A DNA stretch of 64,000 nt, taken from positions 1 through 64,000 of the forward strand of contig CAWHNE010000010.1 of NCBI GenBank assembly GCA_963830485.1. Reading direction: 5' to 3'. Made by a program: the position numbers and the translations under genes. Below are positions 9,827 through 20,100 of the stretch, piece after piece. The notes under the pieces were generated by a model. It was not told the DNA's origin. It did no database searches and saw nothing but the letters and a program-made list of their open reading frames with translations. The number at the start of each line of letters is the position of its first letter. The first letter of the stretch is position 1. The stretch comes from CAIWHR01 sp963830485. GTDB taxonomy: Bacteria > Pseudomonadota > Gammaproteobacteria > Burkholderiales > Casimicrobiaceae.

Positions 9827-11276
9827 CTACGCCTCCCCGCCAAACACGGCCACGTCGCTGAACACGCACGCGGGCGATGCGTGGCCCACGCGGATCGCCT
9901 GGCCCGGCTCGCCCTTGCCGCAGTGCGGCGTTCCCAGCACCTGCGCGGTGTCGGCGTTGCCGACGCGCGCGAGGCTGCGCCAGAAGCTTGCGCTGATCCC
10001 GCGGTAGTTGGGATTCTTGACGACCGCGCCCAGGCGGCCGTTCTCGATCAGGCGCCCGCGCTCGCAGCCGAACTGGAACTTGTTGCGCGAGTCGTCGATC
10101 GACCACGAACAGTTGGTCTCCATCAGCACGCCGCGCTCGATGCCCGCGATCATCTCGTCCATCGTCGCGTCGCCGGGCTCGAGGTTCAGGTTCGCCATCC
10201 GGTCGATCGGCGGCCGGTTCCAGCCGTCGGCCCGCGCGTTCGACGTGCCTGGAAGCCCGGCGCGTGCCTGCGAAATCGCGCCGCCCAGCGGCCGCTCGAG
10301 GATGCCGTTGCGGATCAGATGGACCTTCTCTGCCTTCGTCCCGTCGTCGTCCCAGCCGTAGCTCGCGAGCTCCTCGGTCCGCGTCGGGTCGAACGTGACG
10401 TTGAGCAGCTCCGACCCGTAGCGATACGACCCGAACATGTCGGGCGTGACGAAGCTCGTCCCCGCGAAATTGCGCTCGTCGCCGAGGATGCGATCGAGTT
10501 CGAGAGGGTGCCCGATCGATTCGTGGATCTGCAGGATCATCTGGTCGGGGGCGAGCAGCACGTCCATCGTCCCCGTGGGACAGTTCGGAGCGGCGAGGAG
10601 CTCGAGCGCTTCGTCGGCGATCCGGCGCGCGCTGCCCTCGAACCCGAAGCGCGCGAGGATCTCGTCGCCGCCCTGCTGGCAGATGCCGCGGTAGCCGTGC
10701 AACGTCCGGGTCTGCGTGTCCCCGTCGGCGTGTCGCGGTCACCGACATGCTCGGCAGCAGGAACCGGTAGCGCTGGACCAGATCGCCTTCTTCGGAGGTG
10801 ACGAGGCGATGTAACGCGTGGCGCACCTCCATGTTCGCCTCCCAGTCGACGATCCTCGCGTCGATCGCCGCGGCCTGGGACTCGGCCATGAGCAGGTCGA
10901 ACCATTCGCGCCGCGACCGCGACTTGGCGCCAAGCGATGGCGACGCGTACTCGCCGCGCGCGGCGGAGCGTGGCAGCGTCCGCGAATCCATGAGTGCGAA
11001 TTTCGCAGTGGCGCGCGCCCACCCTGCGGCGCGATCGAGTGCGGCCCGGAGCCCGGCGGCCGAAGTGTCGCCGGTCGCCGCGTAGCCGTACCCGCCGTCC
11101 GCGTAGACGGTCGCCATGGCGCCGCGGTCGACACTTGCGCAGAACGGCAGCGCGACGTTCTTGCGGACGGTATACGTCTCGCTCGTCTCCTCGACGAGGC
11201 GGAGCGACCAGAAGTCGACGGCAGACGGGGCGAGCGTGGAGAGATCGGGCAGGGCGAAGCGGTCGGCGTCGGGCAT
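9827..11276 (-). CDS. tldD: TldD-like metalloprotease
   Basis: This is the zinc metalloprotease subunit of a TldD/TldE pair, ~483 residues. Start ATG 11276 gives MPDADRFALPDLSTLAPSAV. The active-site motif HESIGHPLE (HExxxH) is present in the middle, followed by GDERNFAGTSFVTPDMFGSY and the family-typical ETNCSWSIDDSRNKFQFG. One frame change is needed near 10735, between LPSMSVTA and LHGYRGICQQGGDE. The stop TAG at 9827-9829 abuts the start of the pmbA-like gene. The pair is known to degrade or trim small peptides. Its place beside peptide-hydroxylating enzymes may be meaningful, but that is inference. Confidence 0.83.
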
Positions 11277-11689
11277 TCGGGTCTCGAAGTCCTGGGGAAG
11301 CGCGCGGCCGGGATCGCCGGCGCGGCGCAAAAGGCGCGAATTATAGCAGCGGCGCGAGCGGCGAGCCGGGGACCCGGCCGAAGGCGGGGAGCGAGCGATC
11401 GCGAGTAGCAACACGAGCCGGAAAGCGCGGGCCCCCAGCAAAGCGAGAGGGGATCCGGACCCGGCGAGCCGCGCAGCAGGGCCGACAACGCGACATGCGA
11501 CGGCGCGGCGGCGCGCACGCTGAGACCGCTCGCGACCGACGATTCGGTGCACCGATTAATTTCGAATGCGCGGGGCGCAAGCGGACAAGGCGTCGCGGCG
11601 GCGCGGATCGTCCCAGCACCGTCGCCCCGCGCAAGTCAAGCCGTGCTACGCTACTCTCGACGACGCGTCGAGGCGTTGGATTTACTATC
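11277..11689. other. Intergenic region between tldD and an AspH remnant, no clear gene
   Basis: This is about 410 bases with no convincing coding sequence. It holds GC-rich sequence with repeated gcgag/ggcgag words, similar in style to the intergenic repeats at 51211 and 51945 but not alignable with confidence. An AT-richer patch near 11550-11570 (gattaatttcgaatg) could be promoter sequence for tldD on the minus strand or mark the edge of a deletion that truncated the following AspH remnant. No terminator or RNA gene was recognised. Confidence 0.4.
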
Positions 11690-11875
11690 CCTCAAAGCGT
11701 GGGTCTTCGACGATACGATCGAGCACGGGGCGTGGAACGAAGCGACAAGCTGCACGTCGTGCTGACCTTCGACATCTGGCATCTCCGCTTGACGCCCGCC
11801 GAAGGCGCGCTCGTCACCGCGCTGTCCGCCGGCATCGCGGCAATCATCGGCGGGTCGATCGGTCCAGAGTCTTGA
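11690..11875 (+). pseudogene. C-terminal remnant of an AspH-like beta-hydroxylase gene
   Basis: This is about 60 codons that match the C-terminal end of the AspH-like proteins encoded at 20687-21990 and 22016-23201. It reads KAWVFDDTIEHGAWNEATS, then after a one-base frame change near 11735 (R)SDKLHVVLTFDIWHLRLTP, ending at TGA 11873-11875. Nothing like the rest of the domain precedes it, so the copy is truncated at its 5' end. The stop codon overlaps or touches the start of the next gene (GTG 11877). It is best explained as what is left after recombination between AspH-type paralogues. Confidence 0.7.
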
Positions 11876-11876
11876 T

Positions 11877-13395
11877 GTGACCTCCGGTGTGATCTCGGGT
11901 CAGCAGGATCCCGTCGCGGTTGCCGAGCAGCTTTCGCGCCAGGGTCGGGCGGCCGAGGCATTGACGCTGATTGCGCCGCTCGCCGACGCTCCGGTGCCGA
12001 GTCATCGGGTGCTCTACGTCTACAGCGCGGTCCTGAAAGCGCTCGGCCGGTACGACGCCGCCCTCGTCGCCAATCGCAAGGCGACGGCGCTTTATCCGAC
12101 GAGTGGCGTGGGTTGGCACAACCTCGCCGCGACTCTGGGCGACATCGGCCGCGACGCCGAGGCGAAGGCAGCCGCGGAGAAGGCGTTCGCGATGAAGCTC
12201 GTGCCGGAGACCTGGCTTGTCTACGCCCGCGCGCTGCGCGCACTGCAGGAGTTCGACGCCGCGGAGAAGGCGTTTCGCAAAGTCCTGGACCGCCGCCCCG
12301 AGTACGTCGACGCTGCGACCGAGTTTTCGCGGCTCATCTGGATGCGAAGCGGTGACGCCCGCGCGGCGGTCGGCCCACTCGACGCGGCGTTACGCGCCGG
12401 CGCGCCTGAAACGCCCTTGATCCTCGCGCGGGCGCGCATTCTCAAAGCGAGCCGGAGCGGAAGGCGATCTGCGCACGACGCTCGCGACGGCGCTGCAGCG
12501 AAATCCGAACGACGTGATGCTGTTGCTCGCATCCGCGCAGGCGGCGCTGGAGAGCGACGACGAAGACTACGGTGCGCAGCTCGCCGCGCACGCCGAAGCG
12601 CTCGAGCCGGACAACGTCGCGGTGAAGATCCTGCAAGTCTCGCTGCTGCTCGCCCAGGGCCGGGTCGACGAAGCGTTGCGCCGTGCCCGACGCGTGACCG
12701 AACTCGAGCCGGACAATCAGGCCGCCTGGGGCTGGCTCGCCACGGCGGCACGAGCAGCCGATGACCCTGTCCACCGTTGGCTCTACGACTACGACGCCTT
12801 CGTTCGTGTGTACGACGTCGCTGCGCCCGCGGGCTGGTCGAGCGTCGACACGTCGGCTTGTCGATCTCGCCGCTGCGCTGCGGCGCTTGCATGGGTTGTC
12901 GTTTCATCCGCCGGAGCAGACCGTTCGCGGCGGCGTGCAGACCACGACGGATCTCACGCAGCTCGACGATCCGGCGGTCAAAGGTTTCTTCGCCGCGATC
13001 GAAGCGCCGATCCGCGAATACATGTCCGCCGTCGGCAGCGGGCCGGCGCATCCGCTGACGCGACGCAACACGCAGCGACACAAGCTCAGCGGGGCGTGGT
13101 CGGTGCTGCTCAAGCCCAATGGCTTCCACGTCGACCACTTCCATCCGATGGGCTCGCTGTCATCGGCGTTCTACGTCGAGGTTCCCGGAGTGCTCTCGAC
13201 GCCGAGAACCGCCGAAGGGTGGCTGCGCTCGGCCAGCCGCCGTCCAAGACCAAGCCGACGATGGGACCGGAGCACTACACGCGGCCGAAGCCCGGGCGTC
13301 TGGTGCTGTTCCCATCGTACATGTGGCATGGCACCGTGCCGTTCACGACGCCCGAGAGCCGCCTCACGATCGCCTTCGACGTCGTTCCGGCGTGA
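11877..13395 (+). CDS. TPR protein with C-terminal putative 2OG-Fe(II) oxygenase domain, frame broken
   Basis: This is a ~505-residue protein. The first ~300 residues are tetratricopeptide-like helices, for example VLKALGRYDAALVANRKATA, NLAATLGDIGRDAEAKAAAE and FDAAEKAFRKVLDRRPEYVD. The C-terminal domain resembles the putative 2OG-Fe(II) oxygenase family 5, with the iron-site region GFHVDHFHPMGSLSSAFYVE and the closing PGRLVLFPSYMWHGTVPF. Frame changes lie near 12460, 12860 and 13230. The start is GTG 11877; GTG 11889 is an alternative. It converges with the sulfotransferase gene, with one base between the ends. Likely a cytoplasmic peptide or protein hydroxylase; target unknown. Confidence 0.78.
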
Positions 13396-13396
13396 G

Positions 13397-14895
13397 TCAC
13401 CGTTGCACGCCTCGTCGCGGCGGGGTCGTGCAGGTCGCCAAGCTCCGTACGCAGTCGCATCGAGGTGTCGCGCGTAGTTGCGCCAGCGGCCGGACGAGCG
13501 CTGATAGAGCGGTTCTCGCACTTGCCAGACGCTCGCGGTCTTGACCGCGTTGCGAACCCGATGAAACGCCATGCAGCCGTCCTCCCGGTCGAGCCCGCAG
13601 AACGCGAGCAGCTTTTCCACGGCGGGCCGCGGCGCGCCCACGAACTGGTCGTAGTCGAAATCGAGGATGTCCGCGCCGAACAGCGATTTCCAGTGCCGCA
13701 TCGAGCCGGCGGTATTGGCGGTAGTAGTGGGCCGTATCGATCAGGTCGGCGCATAGCCCATCCTGTGGTCGACGTGGAGGAAGTAGATCGACAGGCAATT
13801 GTCGAGGGGTCACGCGTCGTGTTGATGATCTTCGCGCCCGGGAACAGCCTCTTGATGAGGCCCAGGTACACGAAGTTGTCCGGCCACTTGTCGGTAACGT
13901 GCGACGCGTCCGGGAACAGCGTCGCGAGATCGGCGAGATAGCGTGCGGAGAGCTCTCGCGAGTTCTGCCGGTGCGACGTCCGCCATGCGCGCGGGGAAGG
14001 GCGCGAGCGCCTTCGTGCGAGCGCGGAGATGAAGTCCGAGTTCGCCACCCGCACTGACCTTCGAGTGCCCCGCCAACACCTGCTCGGTCAAGGTCGAGCC
14101 CGACCGGAACATGCCGCAGACGAAGATCGGGCGGGCCGGCGGACCCGGCGCGATGTAGGGACCGCGCTCCGGCGTGAAGGTCGCGATCAGCTCGTCGATC
14201 AGCGCCTCCTGCCGTCGCCGGTCGTATAGCACTGCGTTCGGTCCGGCGCTCTCGCGGCTGTAACGATTGGCGGCGGCATACGCCTCGAACGCCTGGTCAT
14301 ACGCGGCGCATCCGTCGAGCGCCCGGCCGAGCGCGAAGCCGAGGCTCGCCTTGTCGGCCGCCGTCGCGCCGGGCCGCGCGATCGCCTCGCGCAATCGGCT
14401 GACGAGGGGATCGGTGGGGTTCGCCACGCGCCTGAGATCGGCATAGCGCGCCAGGCCCTCCGCGCATTGCGGATCGATGGTGAGGAGCTGCTCGTACGCC
14501 GTGACGGCGTCGTCGCGCTCGCCCAGGTCGGTCATCAGGTTGGCGAGGTTGAAGAGCGCCGGGACGTAGCGCGGGTTGAGGGCGAGCGCCGCGCGCAGCT
14601 CCTTCAGGGCATCGTGCTCCCGGCGAAGGCAATCCGAGAAGATCACACCACGATTGACGTGGACCTCCTCCGGCCGCGAGACCCCCCGCGCGAGCGCTTG
14701 CTCGTAGGACGCGAGCGCCGCGCTCGAAGCGCCCCGTCCTGCGCTGCAGGACCGCGAGGTTGTACCAGCTGTCGCATGGCCCGGCCACCGTCGCGAGGAG
14801 GCGTCGCGTAAGCGGTCTCTGCTTCGGCGACGCGGCCGGCGTGCTGAGTCCTACTGCTTCGCGAAAGGCGGCCTGGCGTCGGCGTCGTTCGTCAC
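13397..14895 (-). CDS. TPR-containing sulfotransferase, frame broken
   Basis: This is a ~500-residue protein. Start GTG 14895 is chosen because it begins TNDADA and, with one frame change, leads to QAAFREAVGL and HAGRVAEAETAYAT, a TPR helix. TPR units follow (DSWYNLAVLQRRTGRF, NPRYVPALFNLANLMTDLG). The sulfotransferase domain carries the PAPS loop IFVCGMFRSGSTLTEQVLAG, then HVTDKWPDNFVYLGLIKRLF and the 3'-phosphate region IINTTRDP. The end reads KSLFGADILDFDYDQFV and WRNYARHL. Breaks lie near 13580-13800, 13960, 14690 and 14860. The start overlaps the end of the upstream lipoprotein gene (14892). Sulfate acceptor unknown; proteins of this family often modify peptides or glycans. Confidence 0.75.
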
Positions 14896-16118
14896 GGTGG
14901 GTTCGGCGGAGTCGGTCGGCGAAGGCGGCCGATCGCCCGCGATTCTAACCGCCGCGCATGTGGACGGAGCCCTAGTGGAATCGGACCGGACTTGATTCGC
15001 GCGAGCTTCGCCGCGTAGAGCGCGCGCTCGCGGCTGGTCTCGCTGTACTCGAGCGCCAGGGCGAGCTGCTTCCTCGCCTGGTCCATGTCGCCGAGCGCGA
15101 GGTAGGACTGCGCGAGCCAGAAATGGAACTCGTGGTAGTACGGCGCACGGTCGACTTCCTTCGCGAACAGGTCGCGCGCCTGCACGAAGTTCCGCTCGTG
15201 AAGGGCGTTCATCCCGAGCATGAAATAGCTGAACGGCGGGTGCGGGTCCAGCTGCTCGAGCCGGCGGGCGAGCGACGCGGCTTCGGTGCGCCGGCCCGTG
15301 GTCTCGAGCACCGGCAAGAGGTTCGACATCACGTGGGTGTTCTGCGGGTCGCGCTCGAGAACATGGGCAAACGCCCGCTCCGCATCGGCCAGATCGCCGT
15401 GCCGCCGATAGACGACGCCGAGCGTGTTGTAGGCGCTCAGGAACTTCGGGTCCCGCCCGATCGCCGCGCGTGCCCACCAGTAGGCGTCGTCGATCCGCCC
15501 CGCCGCCAGCGCCTCGGCCGCGCGGTTGTTCAGGAACATTGCGACGACCGTCTCTTCCGCAATCGGCCGCGTGCTCGCGCGCGCCGCGCCCGCCGTGGGG
15601 ACGAAATCGACCGTCAGCAAATCGCTTCGGTGCCCGCCGACCTCCGCGATCCTGTCGCCGAGGGTCACGTTGACGTGGCCGATGATGAACTGGATGTCGC
15701 CGCTCCGGCCGATCGTCTCGTCCGCGGTCACGCTCTGGAACCTGACCGGCAGGTCGAGGCCCTTTGCGAACGCTGCCGTCATGATCACGAGGGACAGGCA
15801 GTTGCCGGAGCGCGCGGCGAAAGCCTGCGATGCGTTGCGCGTCATCGTCGACTCGTACTCGAGCCGCAAGAGCCCGGGGGTCGTGAGCGCGGCGACGAGA
15901 CCTGACCGACTGCCGCGCGCGCGCAGGAGCGGGGCGATGTCGGTGTTGACGTACTCCCTCATCTCCGGGCTGAGCGCGAACACGTCGTCGGCGTTGATGC
16001 GCTCGCTGGGCGCACGGAACAGCCGATCGTTGAAGAGACCCGCGGGCGCGGAAGAGGGGGGCGCGCCGGCACACGCGGCCAAGGTCAGGCAAAAAAGGGC
16101 GACGGCCCACCCTTTCAT
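14892..16118 (-). CDS. Lipoprotein with transglutaminase-like domain and TPR repeats
   Basis: This is a ~408-residue protein. The start at 16118 gives MKGWAVALFCLTLAACAGA, a lipoprotein signal with lipobox LAAC. A transglutaminase-like segment follows, with the probable nucleophile in SGNCLSLVIMTAAFAKGL, then FIIGHVNVTLGD and VDFVP as candidate His and Asp positions. The second half is TPR: FLSAYNTLGVVYRRHGDLAD, DPQNTHVMSNLLPVLETTGR, FHFWLAQSYLALGDMDQARK. The C-terminal tail after ARIKSG looks unnatural; a frame change there would stop at TAG within ccactag (~14970). It is probably anchored in the cell envelope. It lies immediately upstream of the TPR-sulfotransferase in the same direction. 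Confidence 0.8.
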   Translation of the reverse strand: MKGWAVALFCLTLAACAGAPPSSAPAGLFNDRLFRAPSERINADDVFALSPEMREYVNTDIAPLLRARGSRSGLVAALTTPGLLRLEYESTMTRNASQAFAARSGNCLSLVIMTAAFAKGLDLPVRFQSVTADETIGRSGDIQFIIGHVNVTLGDRIAEVGGHRSDLLTVDFVPTAGAARASTRPIAEETVVAMFLNNRAAEALAAGRIDDAYWWARAAIGRDPKFLSAYNTLGVVYRRHGDLADAERAFAHVLERDPQNTHVMSNLLPVLETTGRRTEAASLARRLEQLDPHPPFSYFMLGMNALHERNFVQARDLFAKEVDRAPYYHEFHFWLAQSYLALGDMDQARKQLALALEYSETSRERALYAAKLARIKSGPIPLGLRPHARRLESRAIGRLRRPTPPNPP

Positions 16119-16262
16119 TCGACGTCTCCTCGCGCGGCTTTGCGTCACTGCGGGGCGGAGCCTCCGTGGCGGCGAATCCGTGTCGTCGATTCTAGCGCTG
16201 CGCGCGGGTTCCGGCGCAAGCGGCGCAGGCTGATCGTCGGGTCGATCCCGCCGCAGGTCGAT

Positions 16263-16787
16263 TCAGCCTGCGCGGCCGCGCCCTCGCCACCTGGCCCGCG
16301 GGCGAGGGCCTCGAGCGAAGGTCCCACCACGCGGCAGATGCGCCAGTCGGGAAGGACGGCAGCCCCCGAGCGAGCGGTAGAACTCGATCGCCGGCGCGTT
16401 CCAGTCGAGCACCGCCCATTCGAAGCGGCCGCAGCCGCGCTCGACCGCGAGCGCCGCCAGCGCGCGGAGCATGGCGCGCGCGCACCCCTGGCGCCGATGC
16501 TCGGGAAGCACGAACAAATCCTCGAGCCAAAGCCCGGGACGGCCGAGAAACGTCGAGAAATTATGGAAAAACAAGGCGAAGGCAGCTGGTTTTGCATCTT
16601 TTACAGCAACTACGACCTCCGCGGTTGGCCGGGGGCCGAACAGTGCGCGTTCCAGATCGTCCTTTGCTGCAACGCACAAATGACCGAGCCTCTCGTACTC
16701 CGCCAACGCCCGAATCATCGTGACGATCGCGTCGACATCGCCGCGTTCGGCGGGTCGGATCTCGAACGCTGACGGCGTGGGCTTCAT
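16263..16787 (-). CDS. GNAT-family N-acetyltransferase
   Basis: This is a GNAT acetyltransferase of the diamine/spermidine acetyltransferase-like type, ~165 residues. The start at 16787 gives MKPTPSAFEIRPAERGDVDA. The acetyl-CoA site is visible as VLPEHRRQGCARAMLRALAA (Q/RxxGxG/A type), preceded by FFHNFSTFLGRPGLWLEDLF and followed by FEWAVLDWNAPAIEFYRSLG. Near 16370 the frame changes, and the natural end VLPDWRICRVVG continues in another frame. The 3' boundary is therefore approximate. Substrate unknown, though the fold group suggests a polyamine or amino group donor. Confidence 0.82.
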   Translation of the reverse strand: MKPTPSAFEIRPAERGDVDAIVTMIRALAEYERLGHLCVAAKDDLERALFGPRPTAEVVVAVKDAKPAAFALFFHNFSTFLGRPGLWLEDLFVLPEHRRQGCARAMLRALAALAVERGCGRFEWAVLDWNAPAIEFYRSLGGCRPSRLAHLPRGGTFARGPRPRARWRGRGRAG

Positions 16788-17158
16788 GCTTGTCGCTTCT
16801 CCCCGGTGGCTCGGGTCGCTCGAAAGAACCCGATCACGATAGCAGCGGCTCGGTCGGTCCGGGCCCGCGTGGGGCTGGACGTCGATCGCTCGGCCAAGAC
16901 TGCGCTTCCCTCTTGCAGTGCGACAACGCCGGACCGTCCCATGGGGATCGAAGGTCCTTGGTTCGCCAAGTCGCTCGACGTTGTGCAATGCACATCATTT
17001 CGATTGGTATTTTTGCAACAACCGGCGCGATCGGGCTGGAAGTTGCCATGGATTTCGTTGCCGCCGAAATTAACGGTGCGGTAATGTTCGAGTGCTTGCA
17101 GCAACGCGAATCAATCTCGTTATCGTTGCGCGCCATTATTTTCCTGGGGGGTTTGGAC
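16788..17158. other. Leader and promoter region of the TonB-dependent receptor gene, no gene seen
   Basis: This is about 370 bases between a GNAT gene (transcribed away) and the receptor. Bases ~16975-17150 are clearly AT-richer than the surroundings, as expected of a regulated promoter. An in-frame extension of the receptor reaches back to 16790 but has no signal sequence character, so it is not used. No perfect -35/-10 pair, Fur box or riboswitch was recognised. Confidence 0.5.
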
Positions 17159-20100
17159 ATGAACAGGATGCACCGGAAGAAGCTGTCCGTGGCCGTGATG
17201 AACGCCGTCAACGCCGGCGTCGTCGTCGGCTTGGCGACGCCGTTGGCCTATGCGCAGCAGACGCCGCCGCCGACGGCCGCAGAGCCGCAGAGGATCGAGC
17301 GGATCGAGGTCACCGGCTCGCGGATTCCGTCGCCGACGCTCACGAGCGAAAGCCCGGTCAACGTGATCAACTCCCAGGAGATCGCGTATACGGGTCTCAC
17401 GTCGACGTCGGAAATCCTGAATCAGCTGCCGCAGGTGACCGCCGGCCAGGGGGCCGGCACCTCGAACGGTGCCACCGGTACTGCGACGGTCGACCTCCGC
17501 GGTCTCGGGGCGGTTCGCACGCTGGTGCTGATCGACGGTAAGCGCGTGCCGGCGGGCGCCCCGCTTCAGGGCGGGTGGGCGACCAACATCAACGCCATTC
17601 CGAGCACGCTGATCCAGCGCATCGAAGTGCTCTCGGGCGGCGCGTCGTCGATCTACGGATCGGACGCCGTCGCCGGCGTGGTCAACTTCATCATGAACGA
17701 CCACTTCGAAGGCGTCCAGCTCGACTGGAACTACAGCGGCTACAACCACCAGCAGAACGGCTGGATGGGCGAGCTCGTGGGTCAGAAGGAAAGGACGAAC
17801 CCGGCACAGTTCCATGTGCCTGGCGACCAGAGCTTCGACGGCAACACGCAGAGCTTCTCCGTCACGATGGGCAGCAACTTCGCGAACGGGAAGGGCAACG
17901 CGACGATCTTCTTCGAATGGCGGAACCAGGATGCGCTCCTGCAGAGCCAACGCGACTACAGCGCGTGCTCGCTGTCGCCGGCGAGAGAGGGGCAGGTATC
18001 CACGGCAACGAACCCAGTCGTGAAGGGCTATGTCTGCGGCGGCTCCGGCACGAGCTACCCGGGAACGTTCGGCGGCCCCACCTTCGGCCCGATCACGATC
18101 GCGAATGCCGCCGGGGACGTGCGGCCTTACGTCACTTCTCAGGATCAATACAACTTCGCGCCGGCCAACTACTTCCAGCGCCCCGACACGCGCTACCTGT
18201 TCAACGCGTTCCTGCATTACGACGTGCTGCCGCAGGTCCGGGCGTACGCCGAGTTCGACTTCATGAACGACCGAACCTTCTCGCAGATCGCTCCCAGCGG
18301 CTCCTTCTTCCAGACGTACACGTTTAATAACAACAACCCGATGTTGTCCCAGAGCTTCAAGGATGCGGCGGGTATAGCGCCCGGCGTCGACCAGCAGGTC
18401 TACATCGGCCGCCGCAACATCGAGGGCGGTGGACGGCAGGACAACTTCACGTTCAACAATTTCCGGGTCGTGCTCGGCGCGAAGGGCAGCTTCTACGAAG
18501 ACAAGTGGGACTACAACGCGTGGTGGCAATCGGGCCGGAACTCGATGTCGCGGCAATACCTCAACGATTTCTCGGTGTCGCGCCTCGGGAAGGCCTTCAA
18601 CGTCGTCACGAGCCCCACCACCGGGGCGCCGGTTTGTGCGTCGGTGGTCGACGGGACCGACCCGCTCTGCGTGCCCTACGACGTCTTCCACATCGGCGGC
18701 GTTACCCAGGCCGCCCTGAATTACCTGCAGACGCCGGGCATGATGAACGGCTACACGGCGCAGAGCGTGGTCGGCGTCAACGTCTCGTCCGACCTGGGCT
18801 CGGCCTACGGCTGGACGCTGCCCTGGGCGAAGGACGGCATCGGCTTCGCGGCCGGCATCGAGCGCCGGGTCGAGAAGCTCAGCAACAGCGTCGACGCCGA
18901 ATTTGCCACCGGCGACCTCGCCGGCCAGGGCGGCGCGACGCTCAGCATCAACGGTGAGTTCAGCGTCGTCGAGCCGTACTTCGAATTCCGGGTGCCGATC
19001 ATCCAGCGGCAGCCTTGGTCCTACGACCTCACCTTTACCGGCGCCTACCGCTACTCGAGCTACAGCACCGACCAGACGACGAACAGCTACGGCCTCGGCG
19101 TCGACTGGGCGCCCATCCGGGAAGCCAAGCTTCGCGGCAGCTACCAGCAGGCGGTCCGTGCGGCGAACGTCGTCGAGCTCTTCCTCGGGACGGGCTTCAA
19201 CCTGTTCGGCGGCACGGATCCCTGCTCCGGCGCCACGCCGGCTGCCACGCTCGCGCAATGCGCGAGGTCCGGGGTCACGGCGGCTCAGTACGGATCGATT
19301 CCGGGCAGCCCGGCGGGCCAGTACAACTTCCTCCAGGGCGGCAATCCCGCCCTCGAGCCGGAGACGGCGAAGACCTACACGCTCGGAGGGGTGCTCCAGT
19401 TCCCGAACTTCAGCGCGACCCTCGACTACTGGCACTACAAGATCGAGAACGTGATCAGCGCCGTGCCGGCGCAGACGTCGCTCAACAACTGCGTCAATTC
19501 GGCGGTCCTCTGCGACCTGATCTTCCGGGGTCCGAACGGCAACCTCTGGCAGCCGAACAGCGGGTACGTCCTGGCAACCAACCAGAACCTGGGCAGCTTC
19601 CTGACCGACGGCATCGACGTCACGCTCAACTACAACTACCCGATCGACCAGTGGGGCGGCCTCAATTTCAACTTCCTCGGGACGTGGGTCAACCAGTACG
19701 TCGTCGAGAACATCCCGGGTCTGGGCACCTACGACTGCGCCGGCCTGTATGGTCCTAACTGCAACCCTGGTGGCGGCACTGCGGTAGTCCCGGAGTGGAA
19801 GTCCAAGGCCATGTTGGTCTGGAACACACCCTGGAATGTCAACGCGGCGCTCACGTGGCGCTACGTCGGCCCGGTCGATGTGACGTTCGGCAACTCCAAC
19901 CCGCAGCTCAACGGGGTTTTCGGGTCGTCCGACGCCAAGATCGGCGCGCAGAACTACTTCGACCTGGCGCTGCAGTGGAATGCCACCAAGAACTTCACGA
20001 TCCGGGGGGGCGTCAACAACATCTTCGACCGCGATCCGCCCGCCGTATCGTCCACGGCCAACGTCGGCGCTGGCTTACCGCTGGTCTCCGACCCGTCGTC

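Noticed and set aside
4541..16787. Interpreting the many broken genes of this stretch as true pseudogenes
   Set aside because: Conserved motifs and coding character continue in each segment, and similar breaks occur in essential-type genes elsewhere in the window, so sequence error is the simpler reading; only the AspH remnant at 11690 is kept as a pseudogene because most of it is missing.
16981..17011. Possible promoter TTGTGC...TATTTT upstream of the TonB-dependent receptor
   Set aside because: Spacing between the hexamers is 21 bases, outside the normal range, and both hexamers are weak.
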